Origin: Flaccisagitta enflata
Taxonomy: Eukaryota > Chaetognatha > Sagittoidea > Aphragmophora
Direction of reading: 5' to 3'
Length of the DNA: 64,000 bases
Assembly: GCA_965153355.1 (NCBI GenBank)
Contig: OZ231127.1
Span: 90,334,001 to 90,398,000, forward strand
Shown: piece after piece, positions 22,055-33,169 of the stretch
Layout: each line of letters begins with the position of its first letter
How positions within the stretch are numbered: the first letter of the stretch is position 1
The notes under the pieces: generated by a model
Database searches by the model: none
What the model was told of the DNA's origin: nothing
What the model saw: only the letters and a program-made list of their open reading frames with translations
Translations under genes and position numbers: made by a program

Positions 22055-22784
22055 TGGGCAGCGGCCCCGGAGGAGCCGATGACCTATGATTCCACATAGG
22101 GCAATTCTCTCCGGTTTCCGTTTTCCGTCCGTCCGTCCGTCCGTCCCCCCCAAAGCCTCAAACCAGGCTTCTTAGACCTAAAATAAAGCCCAACTATGCC
22201 TAAATTAGACCTCTCAGACCCATATTAATGCCTTCAAGACCCAAAATAAAGCCTCTCAGACCAAAAATCAGGCCCAAATTAAGCCTTGAATCAGGCCTTT
22301 ATGAACCTAGATTGGACCTCTTAGACCTCAATTTAGGCCTCTCAGATACCAAATCAAGCCTCCGATCCAAAATGAAGTCTTTTAAACCCAATGTGAGCTT
22401 TTCAGAACCCCAGTCAGGCCTCAAAGATCCCTAATCTGGCCTCTCCTGCCCAAAAGCAGGGCTCATAGACCCTAAATCAGATCTCCCAGAACCAAACTCA
22501 GACATCTTAGCCCCCAAACTCAACATTTCAAAACTTCATTTAACCCAGTTTCCTCCACCCAGGTCCAAATTACTCTTCTCAGCTCAGGCCTCAGGGACTT
22601 CATTTGACTCAAATCTGGTAATCTCAGACCTCAAATCAGGCCCATTGGTCAACAAATCAGGTCTTCAAAAAATTTGCCCTATGTGGAATCATAGGTCATC
22701 GGCTCCTCCTCCTCCTCACATTCCCACATACACCAACATAGAGGCATTGGGCACAGCTGACCATGTAATGCTTTTGCGACTATT
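22055..22784 (+). mobile_element. MC element (GATGACCTATG arm type)
   Basis: GGGCAGCGGCCCCGGAGGAG, GATGACCTATGATTCCACAT, (GTCC)n, a diverged minisatellite of GGCCTCTCAGACCCAAATNA type, then ATGTGGAATCATAGGTCATC and tail GGCATTGGGCACAGCTGACC ending GCGACTAT. The arms pair over ATGTGGAATCATAGGTCATCGG. Confidence 0.8.
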
Positions 22785-22945
22785 TATTATATAGTATTGA
22801 GTCCGCTACTAAAATGTGGCCATAATTGGGATAAAGCATTGCATTTCCCAAAATTTTATGGTCTTGTATCTATTCCAGCTGAAAAACCTCAAAGAAAAAT
22901 GGCCAAAATGTCAGTTCTTAAGCGAAAATGCTTGCGTGGGGTAGT

Positions 22946-23202
22946 GATGTGGAAGCGGAAGCAGAAGCGGAAGCGGAAGCGGGTGGAAGCGGCACTTTCT
23001 CACTGGAAGCGGAAGCGGAAGCGGTTTTCAGAATCTTACTGGAAGCGGAAGCGGAAGCGGAAGCGGTTTTTTAAATTTTTGTGGAAGCGGAAGCGGAAGC
23101 GGAAGCGGAAATCAAAAATCCAATGGAAGCGGAAGCGGAAGCGGAAGCAGATACAGTGGAAGCGGAAGCGGAAGCGCTGAAAGCTTCCGCTTCCACTTAT
23201 AG
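22946..23202. repeat. (GGAAGC)n hexamer array with inverted ends, copy 1
   Basis: Starts TAGTGATGTGGAAGCGGAAG and ends with inverted GCTTCCGCTTCCAC. Inside are six or so blocks of the hexamer separated by A/T-rich spacers. The Lys-Arg repeat frame at 22797-23180 is its translation and not a gene. Confidence 0.85.
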
Positions 23203-23399
23203 GCATTATTATGCTTGAGCAATCGTATGAGGTAAAAAGATTAAGATATTCATATATATTTGGTTTTCCCAATATATGTAATCAATTTTGTAATTTTCAC
23301 TATTCAATCTAATATAATATAAAAAAAAAGTAAAGAAACAAATCAAGGGAGAGTCAAAAAAAAAAAATCAATTAGATGAATAAGCATTCAAGATTCTGA

Positions 23400-23720
23400 G
23401 ATCAGAATAGGTAAAAGTGATGAATAAAGAAGAAGAGGAAGAAGAAGAAGAAGATGAAGACAAGGATTAAGTGAAAGTGAAAGTGGTTAAAAGAAAAAGA
23501 AAAAGAAGAGGAAGAGGAAGAGGAAATTGCCTAAGTTCGCGTGACTGAAAGAAAAAGGAGAAGAGGAGGAAAAATTTAAGGAAAAAGAGGAGAAAGAAGA
23601 GGAAGAGAAGATGATAGGAGTTTTGGTAAGTAAAAGATAAGGGAGAGGAAGAGGAAGTGTTTGAGTGAGTGAAAGATAAAGAAAAGGAGGAGGAAGTAGA
23701 ATGCATATTTGTTAAAGATA
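23400..23720. repeat. GAA/GAG-rich low-complexity stretch
   Basis: Imperfect AAGAAGAGGAAGAGG purine sequence. 23203-23399 before it is AT-rich without a feature. Confidence 0.75.
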
Positions 23721-23792
23721 GAGTGAATAGCTAGAGTTTCAAGGGGTGAAGAAGAGTATAAAAGAAATAGAAATATGGAAAAAAAATAAAAA

Positions 23793-24222
<430 letters not shown>

Positions 24223-24623
24223 ACACGCACACACACAAATAAACATAGCTAAAACATCAAACAATAGCAATAAGAAAAATAAAGTTTTTTATCAAATCAA
24301 AAAGATGAAAATATCAATATTCAGCATTTATTCAATCCAATTTTAAAAGATCATTGTAGTGTATAAATCATTATTAATACTTAGTTTATAAATGTTATGT
24401 TTGTTTATTACTTTGCCTGCCTAGCAGATATGCTCATCTCTTGATTTGCTAACTGGCCATTTTAATAATAATAAATCTATATTTGACTGTTTGGATAACA
24501 AGTTGTTTTTAAGTTTTTTTTATAGTGACATTGTATAGTATCAAAAATGTAATTGATTCATTCATTCATAGTTAAAAATAAAACACCTGGTAGTTTTTTT
24601 CATTTTTACCAATTACATTTTAA
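24223..24623. other. AT-rich stretch, no gene seen
   Basis: No repeat or coding signal recognised. Confidence 0.5.
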
Positions 24624-24813
24624 TCACGTGCATGCCACTCTTCTACTCGCTTTGTCTGTTGGTTGGTCGTTTGGTTTGTCGGTTGGTCACATTTTAATTT
24701 TTTCATGATTTTATTTTTTGACGCCACTGCTTCTGCCCAAATTGTCTAGTGACCTCAAATATAGCCTCTGCCCACCTGCACGCAGCTTCAGTAGCTGTGT
24801 ATCCGGCCTTGTT
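24624..24813 (-). mobile_element. HP-A element
   Basis: CACGTGCATGCCACTC decayed hairpin, GGTTGGTCGTTTGG tract, GCCTCTGCCCACCTGCACGC block and GTGTATCCGGCCTTGTT head. Confidence 0.65.
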
Positions 24814-24994
24814 TTTTTTTTATATTATTTTTATATCTTTAGTCAAGGGTTTTCATGTAAGTATTATAACTATACTTTTCCATTTGAAAAATATTTATTT
24901 TCATTACTCAGGATTCTTATGAATGAAGTACTATTGAAATTGAAGTTCTTTTAAATTATAAGATTAGATAAACTAATATAGGGTTTATAAAATG

Positions 24995-25233
24995 GATGTG
25001 GTAATGGAAGCGGAAGCGGAAGCGGAAGCGGAAGCGGAAGCAAAAGAAAAAATTAAAACGGAAGCGGAAGCGGAAGCGGAAGCTTTTAGATTTTCTTGAA
25101 TTGAAGCGGAAGCGGAAGTGGAAGCTTTGAAAATTTTTTAAATGGAAGCGGAAGCGGAAGCAAAAAAAATTTTGAAAATGGAAGCGGAAGCGGAAGCGGT
25201 CCAAAAATTTGGCGCTTCCACATCACTAGCGTG
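24995..25233. repeat. (GGAAGC)n hexamer array with inverted ends, copy 2
   Basis: Starts GGATGTGGTAATGGAAGCGG and ends GCGCTTCCACATCACTAGCG, complementary to the left end of copy 1. Five hexamer blocks are separated by AT spacers such as TTTGAAAATTTTTTAAATGG. Confidence 0.85.
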
Positions 25234-25673
25234 GGGGCTCAAATGCTCATTCAGGGCCACTTCTAAACTGAGATATTGGTCAAGGGATCGTTATAAGTGC
25301 ACCATTGAACTCTAGAGCATCACAGTTATTGGATTGAATCAGTTTAAAGTCAATTGAATAGGGCAACATAGGCTTAAAATGCAATGAAATAGCAAAAGCG
25401 CTCATTTTTTGGCCAAAATGCTCATTCAGGGCCATTTTGGGACTAAGAAATCAGTCAAGTGACCTTTATACTTCACCATTGAACTCCTGACCATCAAAGT
25501 AGTCGGATTGAACAAGTTAACAGATATTTGTTGAACCATTATAGGCTTATAATGCAATAAAATTGCCAAAATGCCCATTTTAAGGGCCAATATGCTTGTT
25601 CAGGGCCGAGTAGGGGCGGAAATATTACAGTTAGACTATTTTGGACCTCACTATCGGATTCCCCGCCCTCATA
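25234..25673 (-). repeat. Right arm of the 6-kb inverted pair (FB-3 candidate)
   Basis: Reverse complement of blocks in 19657-20310, ending ATCGGATTCCCCGCCCTCAT and ATTGGTCTAGA. The hexamer array stands at its inner edge. Confidence 0.65.
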
Positions 25674-26112
25674 TTGGTCTAGATGCCCCCCATTTTCTGA
25701 AGGATATTAATAGTGATATCGATTAAAATCATAACAAATGAATACATGACTTTTTAAGGCATTGAGAGCAAACACAAAGCTCTTATAAGTTTAGCGCAGG
25801 ACGCGGAAGGACGAATATTACATTATATTTGAGTCTCAAAGGCAACTTTGCAATTCGTCTCTCCGCGCGAGCTCCTACATATATAAATATAGACGCGGCG
25901 ACTCACTATAACAGCCGCCCAAAAGCGGAATAGCTGATCAACAAAATTGCCCAAGTTATTGCTTTCTCTCAGCTGCTGGTCCATTAAATGTTGCGTAAAG
26001 AGAAAGAGCGACCGCAACAGACTGCGTAGAAATGGAACTAGATGGAAGGGTGGAGGTGGCAATATATGGAGACCGAAGAGAGTGTCGTGTGTATTACACT
26101 GTGACTGTGTAT
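25674..26112. other. No gene seen
   Basis: Low-copy-looking. TATATAAATATAG at about 25881 could be a TATA-like element, but no open frame or second promoter element supports it. Confidence 0.45.
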
Positions 26113-26316
26113 TCTCATGACAGGGTGTGCAAAAAATATCGCACAAACCTGGATACTAGAAAAATATAATTTTAGTTGGCTCAGTGCGAAAAAATTAATT
26201 ATTGTAGTATTTATCGCCACAGGGATATTTCAGTTTAAAATATTTTTACATTGTGCTACAGTAGATGTCGTCTATACTTGGAAATACAGGGGCCCTCATA
26301 TCCTAACTACCATTTG

Positions 26317-26405
26317 CCGAAATTGGTCTAGTGGTTAACTCACTTGGCTTCAGGTTCGTCTTAATCAGTTTATTTCTTTAAAGGTTCCAGGTTCGAATTC
26401 CAAGT
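26317..26405 (+). other. tRNA-related sequence with pol III A and B boxes (possible SINE head)
   Basis: TGGTCTAGTGG at 26324-26334 fits the internal A box and GGTTCGAATTC at 26390-26400 fits the B box. The GGTCTAGTGGTTA stretch resembles the D arm of a tRNA. The boxes are about 65 bp apart, longer than in a plain tRNA, and no full cloverleaf is evident. A tRNA pseudogene or the 5' part of a SINE is more likely than a working tRNA gene. Confidence 0.45.
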
Positions 26406-26653
26406 TGGTTTTGCAATTTAAAAAAATAGATGAAGCTGAAATTCTACCATAAAAGTGATTGAACCTTAAGTTTTATACTAAAAGTTTTTTTTGAAAGGAA
26501 AGCCATAGGGGGATGCCATACCCCATTGTCAACCCCTTAGGGTCTATACATTACACCAGCAAAATATCAGTCCCCTCACTGTACTGATTTCCAAGTCTAG
26601 ACAACATCTACTGTATTTATAAGAATATTTTTCATGTTTTCTAAAATATAATA

Positions 26654-27956
26654 CAGGGTGATCAATCTCAACCGGCAAAAACTATTAAGCTTTTACTCTT
26701 AGATGCAATATCTCAGGTACTTGGAATCACTTGCCACTTAAAGAACTATGTTTGACATTTTTTGTGTCCAAATTTTATGGGTCTGAGATGAATAGTTTGC
26801 CCACTACATCAATTTTAAGTGTAACAAGTATTTTCACCTGTAGTTGAATAGATCTGGGTTTTATCAATATAATTTTTTGTTAGATTGCTTTCATTTCTGA
26901 ATATATTCAACTGCTAATGTCAGATTGGTCTAAAATGAAGAATAATTTGAATATTTTTCATCTGACATCAATATTGCATCTATGGTAGCATTTCAAAGAA
27001 AAATATTGTTTAAAAGATAAGGATTTTTTCAGCTACATGTGTAATTACTTGTTTTACTTCAAATCATCAAATTATCAAACTATTTATCTCACGCTTAAAA
27101 AATTTGGTCACAAAAAAATGTCAAACATAGTACTCTAAGAGACAAGTGATTCCAAGTCACTGAAATTTTGCACATACGTGTAAAAGCTTAATAGTTTTTG
27201 GGCAGCGGCCCCGAAGGAGCCGATGACCTATGCTTTCACACATAGGGGAAATTTCTCCTTCTCCTTCTCCGTCCACCCCTACAAAGCTCATATCCTAGCC
27301 TTGAGGCTCAAATCCCAGCCCTGAGGCCCAAATCTTAGCCTCAAGGCCCAAATCCTAGCCTTAAGGCCCAAATTCTAGCCTTGGGACTCAAATCCCAGCC
27401 TCCAGGCTCAAATCCCAGCCTCGAGCCTCAAATCCCAGCCTTGAGCCTCAAATCCCAGCCTCGAGCCTCAAATCCCAGCCTCAAGGCTCAAATCTCGGCC
27501 TCGAGGCTCAAATCCCAACGTCGAGGCTCAAATCCCAGCCCCAAGACTTAAATTCCAGCCTCATGGTTCAAATCACAGCCTCAAGGTTCAAATCACAGCG
27601 TCAAGGTTCAAATCACAGCCTCAAGGCTCAAATCACAGCCTCAAGGCTCAAATCACAGCCCCAAGGCTCAAATCACAGCCGCATGGCTCAAATCACAGCC
27701 TCATGGCTCAAATCACAGCCTCATGGCTCAAATCACAGCCTTGAGGCTCAAATCACAGCCTGAAGGCTTTAATCCTATTGTCTATGCTCAAATTCAAGCC
27801 TAAAGCTTCAAAACTTACTAAGCATAGGTCATCGGCTCCTTCGGGGCCGCTGCCCCTCTCACCATCACACAACCACATTTACTCACATAGGGGCAACGGG
27901 TACCGCTGACCATCTAACGCTTTTGCGACTATTGCCAGTTGAGATTGATCACCCTG
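26654..27956. mobile_element. Tc1/mariner-like MITE interrupted by an MC element
   Basis: Ends are CAGGGTGATCAATCTCAAC and its complement, flanked by TA on both sides (26652-26653, 27957-27958). The inverted arms extend imperfectly for roughly 160-180 bp. The right arm is split after TAAAAGCTTAATAGTTTTT by an MC element and resumes GCCAGTTGAGATTGATCACC. Without the insert it is about 570 bp and encodes no transposase. Confidence 0.82.
27200..27933 (+). mobile_element. MC element (GATGACCTATG type) in the MITE arm
   Basis: GGGCAGCGGCCCCGAAGGAG, GATGACCTATGCTTTCACAC, a (CTCCTT) tract, about 24 monomers of GGCTCAAATCCCAGCCTCNA, AAGCATAGGTCATCGGCTCC, GGGGCCGCTGCCC, then single-copy tail GGGCAACGGGTACCGCTGAC ending TTTTGCGACTATT. 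The intact MITE left arm shows the empty site, a run of five T; a 2-bp TT duplication is possible. Confidence 0.88.
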
Positions 27957-27995
27957 TACTCGTGCGGATTCTTTCGCACACCCTGTTATGAGAGA

Positions 27996-28368
27996 TGGTT
28001 TACTACGTAGGCAGGGCATGGGTCATAACATATTAGATTAAGAATTGTTATCACATGTATCAGATTCAAAGCGATTAAGAATGCAGTAAGAAGACAAAGT
28101 GATAAACGCATTTACAGCGTGGACAATGGATGGTTTGAGAGTTCTTGACACATTTCATTTCGAAGGTCACGACTTTCGCTAATCCAGAAATCTGGGGTGT
28201 ATATAATTGAGTCGCTTTTGATTTCCCCCTTCCTTTGCCTTTGATTTTCCTTCCTGCGAGGGGTCGTGACGCTTTTTAAAATCAATGGATTTCTTCTCCA
28301 AAAGGAAATGAGACAGTGAAATGTAAAGGTTTAAAAACTGTTAAAGTGTGTTCTGCTTATCAGTTTTT
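27996..28368. other. No gene seen
   Basis: Low-copy-looking sequence between a MITE and an MC fragment. Confidence 0.45.
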
Positions 28369-28430
28369 GGGCAGCGGCTCTGGAGAGCAGATGACTTATG
28401 ATTTGGAACTGCCAACAGTTATATTTTCCC
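28369..28430 (+). mobile_element. MC fragment, one end only
   Basis: TTTTTGGGCAGCGGCTCTGG then AGCAGATGACTTATGATTTG. No minisatellite follows. 28431-28699 shows no feature. Confidence 0.55.
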
Positions 28431-28699
28431 TATATTTTAGTTTTTTCTCTTTTTCCCCCCTTAATTTCCTTCCCCATCTCCAAACTCAATTATATACAGG
28501 CCTGCCGGAAATACAGAGATTTAGAGCAATGCATCCATAGAAATTGCCAGATATCGAAATTGAAGAGACCTGCAAATTGCGGAGAAATGACAACCGAGTA
28601 TTGAAATGGAAGAGACCTAAAAAGTCAAAACCAATTTTTAACCAATTTTCAGTTACGCCACTTGTTTGTTCAGTCTTTGAAATCAATAATTGATTTTTA

Positions 28700-28929
<230 letters not shown>

Positions 28930-29133
28930 TCACTCTTGACTGTCTCTCTGTCTCGCTTATTTTCCACCTCGCGACGTTACTGCTTCTAAAACTGTAATTT
29001 TGTACATCTTGGTCATCTGTTTTTTGTTTCGTTTCTTCCGCCACCTGGCTCCTGGTTAAAATCATTTGAGACTGTCCACCAAATCAAAGTCCGCCGTCCA
29101 ACTAAACCAGCACGAGATCCAGGAGAAAAAAGG

Positions 29134-29322
29134 TGAAGGTGACAAGCTGCAGGTCGTCAAGAGGATGAGGTGGGGTGGGGGGATGGGGTGAGGGTTTGAA
29201 CAGTTGAAATGGTTGAAGGTGACAAACTGCAGGTCGTCAAGAGGATGAGGTGGGGGGGGGTATGGGGTGAGGGTTCGAACAGTTGGAATGGTTTAGGGTG
29301 ACAAGCAACAGATCGTCAATGG
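29134..29322 (+). repeat. 79-bp tandem repeat, 2.3 copies
   Basis: AAGGTGACAAGCTGCAGGTC and GAGGATGAGGTGGGG recur at a step of about 79 bp; the third copy is diverged. Confidence 0.8.
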
Positions 29323-29336
29323 GCCAAAACAATCGC

Positions 29337-29909
29337 AACAGCGTCAGAGGGTCAGCGGTACCCGTTGCCCCTAAGTCGGTGTAAGTTGGATATGGAGGAG
29401 CCAATGACCTATGCTGGGCTAGGATTTTAGTATTAGGGCTAGGATGTAAGACTCGAGGCTTGGATTCAAGCTATGAGGATGGGATTTGAGTCACAAGGCT
29501 GGGATTGAAGCTAGAAATCTTGGACTGGAGCTTCTTGGCTGGGGTTTGAGACTCGAAGATAGGGTCCCAGACTCAAAGATAGGGTCTGCGCCTCGAGGCT
29601 GGAATTGGAGGCTGGAGACTAGGATTTGAGCCTCATGGCTAAGAATCGAGCCTCAAAGCTGGAATTGGAGCCTTGAGGCTGGGATGGGCGGATTGTAGTC
29701 TCAAGGCCACATTTTGAGCCAAAAGGCTGGAATTCTAATCTTGAGGGTTGGATTGGGGCCTTTAGGCTAGGATTGGGGCCTGGAGGAAGGGTTTGGAGCT
29801 TTGAGGCTGAGATTGGAGGGGGGGACAGAGAGGATAGAGGCGATAGAGAAAATCTCCCATATGTGTAAAAGAATAGGTCATCGGCCCCTTCAGGGCCGCT
29901 GCCCAAAAA
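29337..29909 (-). mobile_element. MC element (GATGACCTATG type)
   Basis: Tail GGTCAGCGGTACCCGTTGCC, GGAGCCAATGACCTATGCTG, about 20 diverged monomers of GGCTGGGATTTGAGNCTNNA, then AATAGGTCATCGGCCCCTTC and GGGCCGCTGCCCAAAAA. Confidence 0.78.
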
Positions 29910-29949
29910 GGAGGGAGATGGAGGGGGGGAGGGATTAGGACATAAAAAA

Positions 29950-29953
29950 CACA

Positions 29954-30038
<85 letters not shown>
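29950..30038. repeat. (CA)n followed by (CG)n
   Basis: About 74 bp of CA then about 15 bp of pure CG (30024-30038), a strong Z-DNA-type alternating purine-pyrimidine run. Confidence 0.93.
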
Positions 30039-30039
<1 letters not shown>

Positions 30040-30171
30040 ATACACACTAACACCAAACACAATCAATTGATTCTAGTACACGTATGTACGTGCGCAGACC
30101 TGTACATTCTGTAGTAGCGAGTAGCGCCGCTACTCGGAAGATCAGGAGGTATCTCGGAAATTTTTGAGAAA

Positions 30172-30241
30172 AAGAAGAAGAAGAAGAAGAAGAAGAAGAA
30201 GAAGAAGAAGAAGAAGAAGAAGAAGAAGAAGAAGAAGAAGA
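30172..30241. repeat. (GAA)n microsatellite
   Basis: Pure AGA triplets of about 70 bp. Confidence 0.95.
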
Positions 30242-30285
30242 AATGAAGATGAAAAAAAGAAGATGAAGAAAAGAAGAAAACAAAA

Positions 30286-30558
30286 ACAAGGCCAAGTAGG
30301 CCAACGATGCGTCCTCTTTAAATGAATGTTTTTTATGAATGAATGTTTTTTTTTTATGAATGAATGTCATTTGTGAATGAACAAATGATTTAATGAATGA
30401 ATTACTTGTTGTATGCTTCTTTTACTGGGTTAGAACCACTTTTCTGATGAAAATATGCTTGATTTTGATGTTTTTAATGAATGCGTTACCGACCGACAGA
30501 CAGACAGACAGACCGACGGACACAGCCTATTATAGAGATGCGAGGACGCATCTAAAAA
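30286..30558 (+). mobile_element. HP-A, GATGCG subfamily
   Basis: Head CAAGGCCAAGTAGGCCAACG then GATGCGTCCTC, a private tandem of TGAATGAATGTTTTTTA units, a GACAGACAGACC tract, TATAGA, and hairpin GATGCG-AGGA-CGCATC then TAAAAA. Both stem arms differ from GTTGCG/CGCAAC and still pair fully. The right hairpin half is the exact complement of the head motif GATGCGTCCTC. Confidence 0.75.
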
Positions 30559-31093
30559 TGAGAAGAGGAAAAAGTAGAAGAACAGGGAGAGAGACAAAAA
30601 CAGTTGGACAGACAGACAGATGAAAAAAGAGAGAAGACAGAAGAAAAAAGTTTTTGTGATTTAGTTTTTTACCATTGCATTAGATGATGTACACTTTACA
30701 GAAGTGATAAAAAGAAATGGCATTTCAGAAAACTTTGGATCTCTTTAACAAAAGTTTTCAGTGTCTAGACTGCATCATCATCATTCCTCTTAAAAATAGA
30801 ACTATTTACTTTAAAAGAGAAAATTAAAAGCACTAGTTTTATTTTTGGATGTAATGCTCTTCAACCATTAAGATATCTTCCACAAGAAATAAAGGTGATT
30901 GTTTTAGCTCCACCAGAAAAGCCTGAATAATTTTGAGACTTAAGTGTCTTGTCTTTTAAAGGGGGTACCTTTAGAGGCGTTGTTATCGAGGCAAGGTTCC
31001 ACTGTACCTTTATACGGGTTTGTTTCGATGAAAAGAGGGAGTTTTTATGAAATGATCAATGATTATTTCAGATGCTTAAGTCTTTTATACCTA
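30559..31093. other. No gene seen
   Basis: AT-rich low-copy-looking sequence with a small AGACAGACAGA patch at about 30606. Confidence 0.45.
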
Positions 31094-31681
31094 CACCATC
31101 TTTAAATCGAAATGGCAAATAGTAAACCTCTGTAGCTCCAAAACTGCTAGCCCAAAATCCTTCAAATTTTCAGTGAATAATGGTAACAACTGACCATTTC
31201 GTTATGCTAAAACTCAGATTTTAATACTGAATAGTTTGGGGGTCATTAAAGCGTTGAAAAACTATCAATTTCATGGAAAATATCTATTTTCCCCAACTAC
31301 TATTTTAGCAATGATTGTCAAAAACCAATGATAACCTCAAAATATCTCCAACTTATTTCAATTTTTTTGGTGAAGGTGTAACCTCTGAAAAATTCCTATC
31401 ATTTGAGACCAACCCCAGAGTAAGAGCTCAATTACTTTGACATCTGTACATTGAAGAAAACAAGTTTTTTCAAATGAAGCAAGAAAAAAAAATTCAGCCC
31501 TAAAAATTCGGCATATTTTGTGTGTTTTGCTGACCCCAAACTATTCAGTAATAAGATCTGAGTTTTGGCATGACAAAATGGTCAGTTGTTATCAATATTC
31601 ACTGAAAATTTGAAGGCTTTTGGGCTAGTAGTTTTGGAGCTACAAAGGTTTACTATTTGCCATTTTGATTTAAAGACGGTG
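31094..31681. mobile_element. Palindromic MITE with TA target duplication
   Basis: CACCATCTTTAAATC at the left and GATTTAAAGACGGTG at the right are inverted, flanked by TA on each side (31092-31093, 31682-31683). The arms continue through TGGCAAATAGTAAACC and pair imperfectly for about 155 bp. No transposase frame is present. Confidence 0.72.
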
Positions 31682-31683
31682 TA

Positions 31684-32007
31684 AAACATTAATGGTTATG
31701 GAAATAATTAGATGTAGATAAAGTCGGAAGGTTTGAGTGGGAAAATCCTGCTACTCGGAAGGAAAGCAGAATGTACAGGTCTGTACGTGCGTACTGCGTA
31801 GTCACACATGAAACAGTGGTCCTCTGTGGTGATTCATGACCAGAGTCATATGTCAAAATTCATCAGGGATTTTTTTACTCGAATTTCGTCCTCCTTCAGG
31901 CACGAGAGGAAAGACTCCTGATAAACTGTGCAGGCTCTCGGACCAAGTAGTTCAAAATGAGGATCAGTCAAAGGAGACAGAATAAAGACTCAAGAAATCA
32001 AGACAAT
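31684..32007. other. No gene seen
   Basis: No repeat or frame recognised. Confidence 0.4.
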
Positions 32008-32184
32008 AAGGTCGGGTACACGGCTACCCTAGTCGCGTTGGCAGGGGCAGTGGTGTCATGTCAAAGAGCGTTAGGGACGGGGCAGCAAAGCAAAACGGCT
32101 TACAAGCTCTAAAAATCAAAACAAAACAAAACGGTGCTGACCGACAGATAGACCAACGGACAAGTGGAGCACGCGTCTTAAGGT
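32008..32184 (+). mobile_element. HP-A element, tail degraded
   Basis: AAGGTCGGGTACACGGCTAC, AGTCGCGTTGGCAGGGGCAG, a weak ACCGACAGATAGACC tract and GGAGCACGCGTCTTAAGG in place of the hairpin end. Confidence 0.55.
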
Positions 32185-32336
32185 GAAAAAGTCGTGAAGA
32201 GAAGAATAAACGACAAGAATGAACAACAACCACAGAAAGAACAAAAAACGCGACAACAGAAAGAACAAAAAACGCGACAACATTGTCGACAGCAACAAAA
32301 ATAAAATTGTAAAAAACCTGGATTACGGTTGAAAGG

Positions 32337-32775
32337 TGAAGAAGAAGAAGAAGAAGAAGAAGAAGAAGAAGAAGAAGAAGAAGAAGAAGAAGAAGAAGAA
32401 GAAAAAATAGAAGAAGATGAGGAAAATGAGGAAGAAGAAGAGGAAGATGAGGAAGAAGAAGATGATGAGGAAGAAGAAGAAGAAGAAAAGAAGAAGAAGA
32501 AGAAGAAGAAGAAGAAGATGAAGAAGAAGAAGAAGAAGAAGAAGAAGAAGAAGAAGAAGAAGAAGAAGAAGAAGAAGAAGAAGAAGAAGAAGAAGAAGAA
32601 GAAGAAGAAGAAGAAGAAGAAGAAGAAGAAGATAAGAAGAAGAAGAAGATGATGAGGAAGAAGAAGAAGAAGAAGAAGAAGAAGAAGAAGAAGAAGAAGA
32701 AGAAGAAGAAGAAGAAGAAGAAGAAGATAAGGAAGAAGAAGATGATGAGGAAGAAAAAGATGATGAGGAAGAAGA
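32337..32775. repeat. (GAA)n array, about 440 bp
   Basis: GAA with scattered GAT and GAG triplets. Poly-Glu, poly-Lys, poly-Ser, poly-Phe and poly-Leu frames are artefacts. Confidence 0.96.
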
Positions 32776-32907
32776 CCTAAAAGGAGCCATGGCAAGCAGA
32801 AGAGTTTTTCCAGATGATTTGACGAAAGAATTTCCTGATTGCCTCAGGTTCGACTTTTCTACTTCCTCTGTCCCCTTTCTTCTCTCCTTTCCAGTCGCCT
32901 TCAAAAA

Positions 32908-33062
32908 TACGCGCACAGGTCAGTCCATCCATCTGTCTGTTCATGCGTCCATCCATCTGTCTGTCTGTTGATCTGAAATATTTCTGAAATTGCGAACAAT
33001 TTGCGCATTAATGCTCCTGCCCAACTGCCCGCGACTGGATTGCCGTGGATCCAGTCTTGTTT
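32908..33062 (-). mobile_element. HP-A element
   Basis: A CATCCATCTGTCTGT tract, TTGCGCATTAATGCTCCTGC, CCAACTGCCCGCGACTGG and GTGGATCCAGTCTTGTTT head. The hairpin end is reduced. Confidence 0.6.
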
Positions 33063-33169
33063 CTTTCCTTCCTTTTCTCTTTTTGTCATTTTTTCCTATT
33101 TTATTTGACTTTTTTATTTTCCTCCTTTTCCCATTTCATTCATCATCTTATTTTCACTTTTTATTTTCT

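Larger units (their letters stand above)
26113..27995. repeat. Region bounded by short inverted repeats
   Basis: TCTCATGACAGGGTGTGCAA at 26113 and the complement of TCTCATAACAGGGTGTGCGA at 27995, continuing into ATNCGCAC, pair over about 30 bp. They enclose a tRNA-like head and a MITE. Possibly the ends of one older element; no target duplication seen. Confidence 0.4.

Noticed and set aside
22797-23180. 127-codon Lys-Arg-rich ORF that could suggest a basic nuclear protein
   Set aside because: The Lys-Arg part is the (GGAAGC)n array and the upstream part has no domain.
25881-25915. Core promoter (TATATAAATATAG)
   Set aside because: No downstream gene, and such strings are frequent in AT-rich DNA.
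26317-26405. Functional tRNA gene
   Set aside because: The A-B box spacing is long and I could not fold a complete cloverleaf with a paired acceptor stem.
27301-27800. CRISPR-like array of regular 20-bp units
   Set aside because: Units are contiguous without unique spacers, lie between inverted arms, and the genome is eukaryotic; it is a minisatellite.
32178-32916. Long poly-Phe/Leu/Ser and poly-Glu/Lys frames
   Set aside because: Translations of the (GAA)n array.
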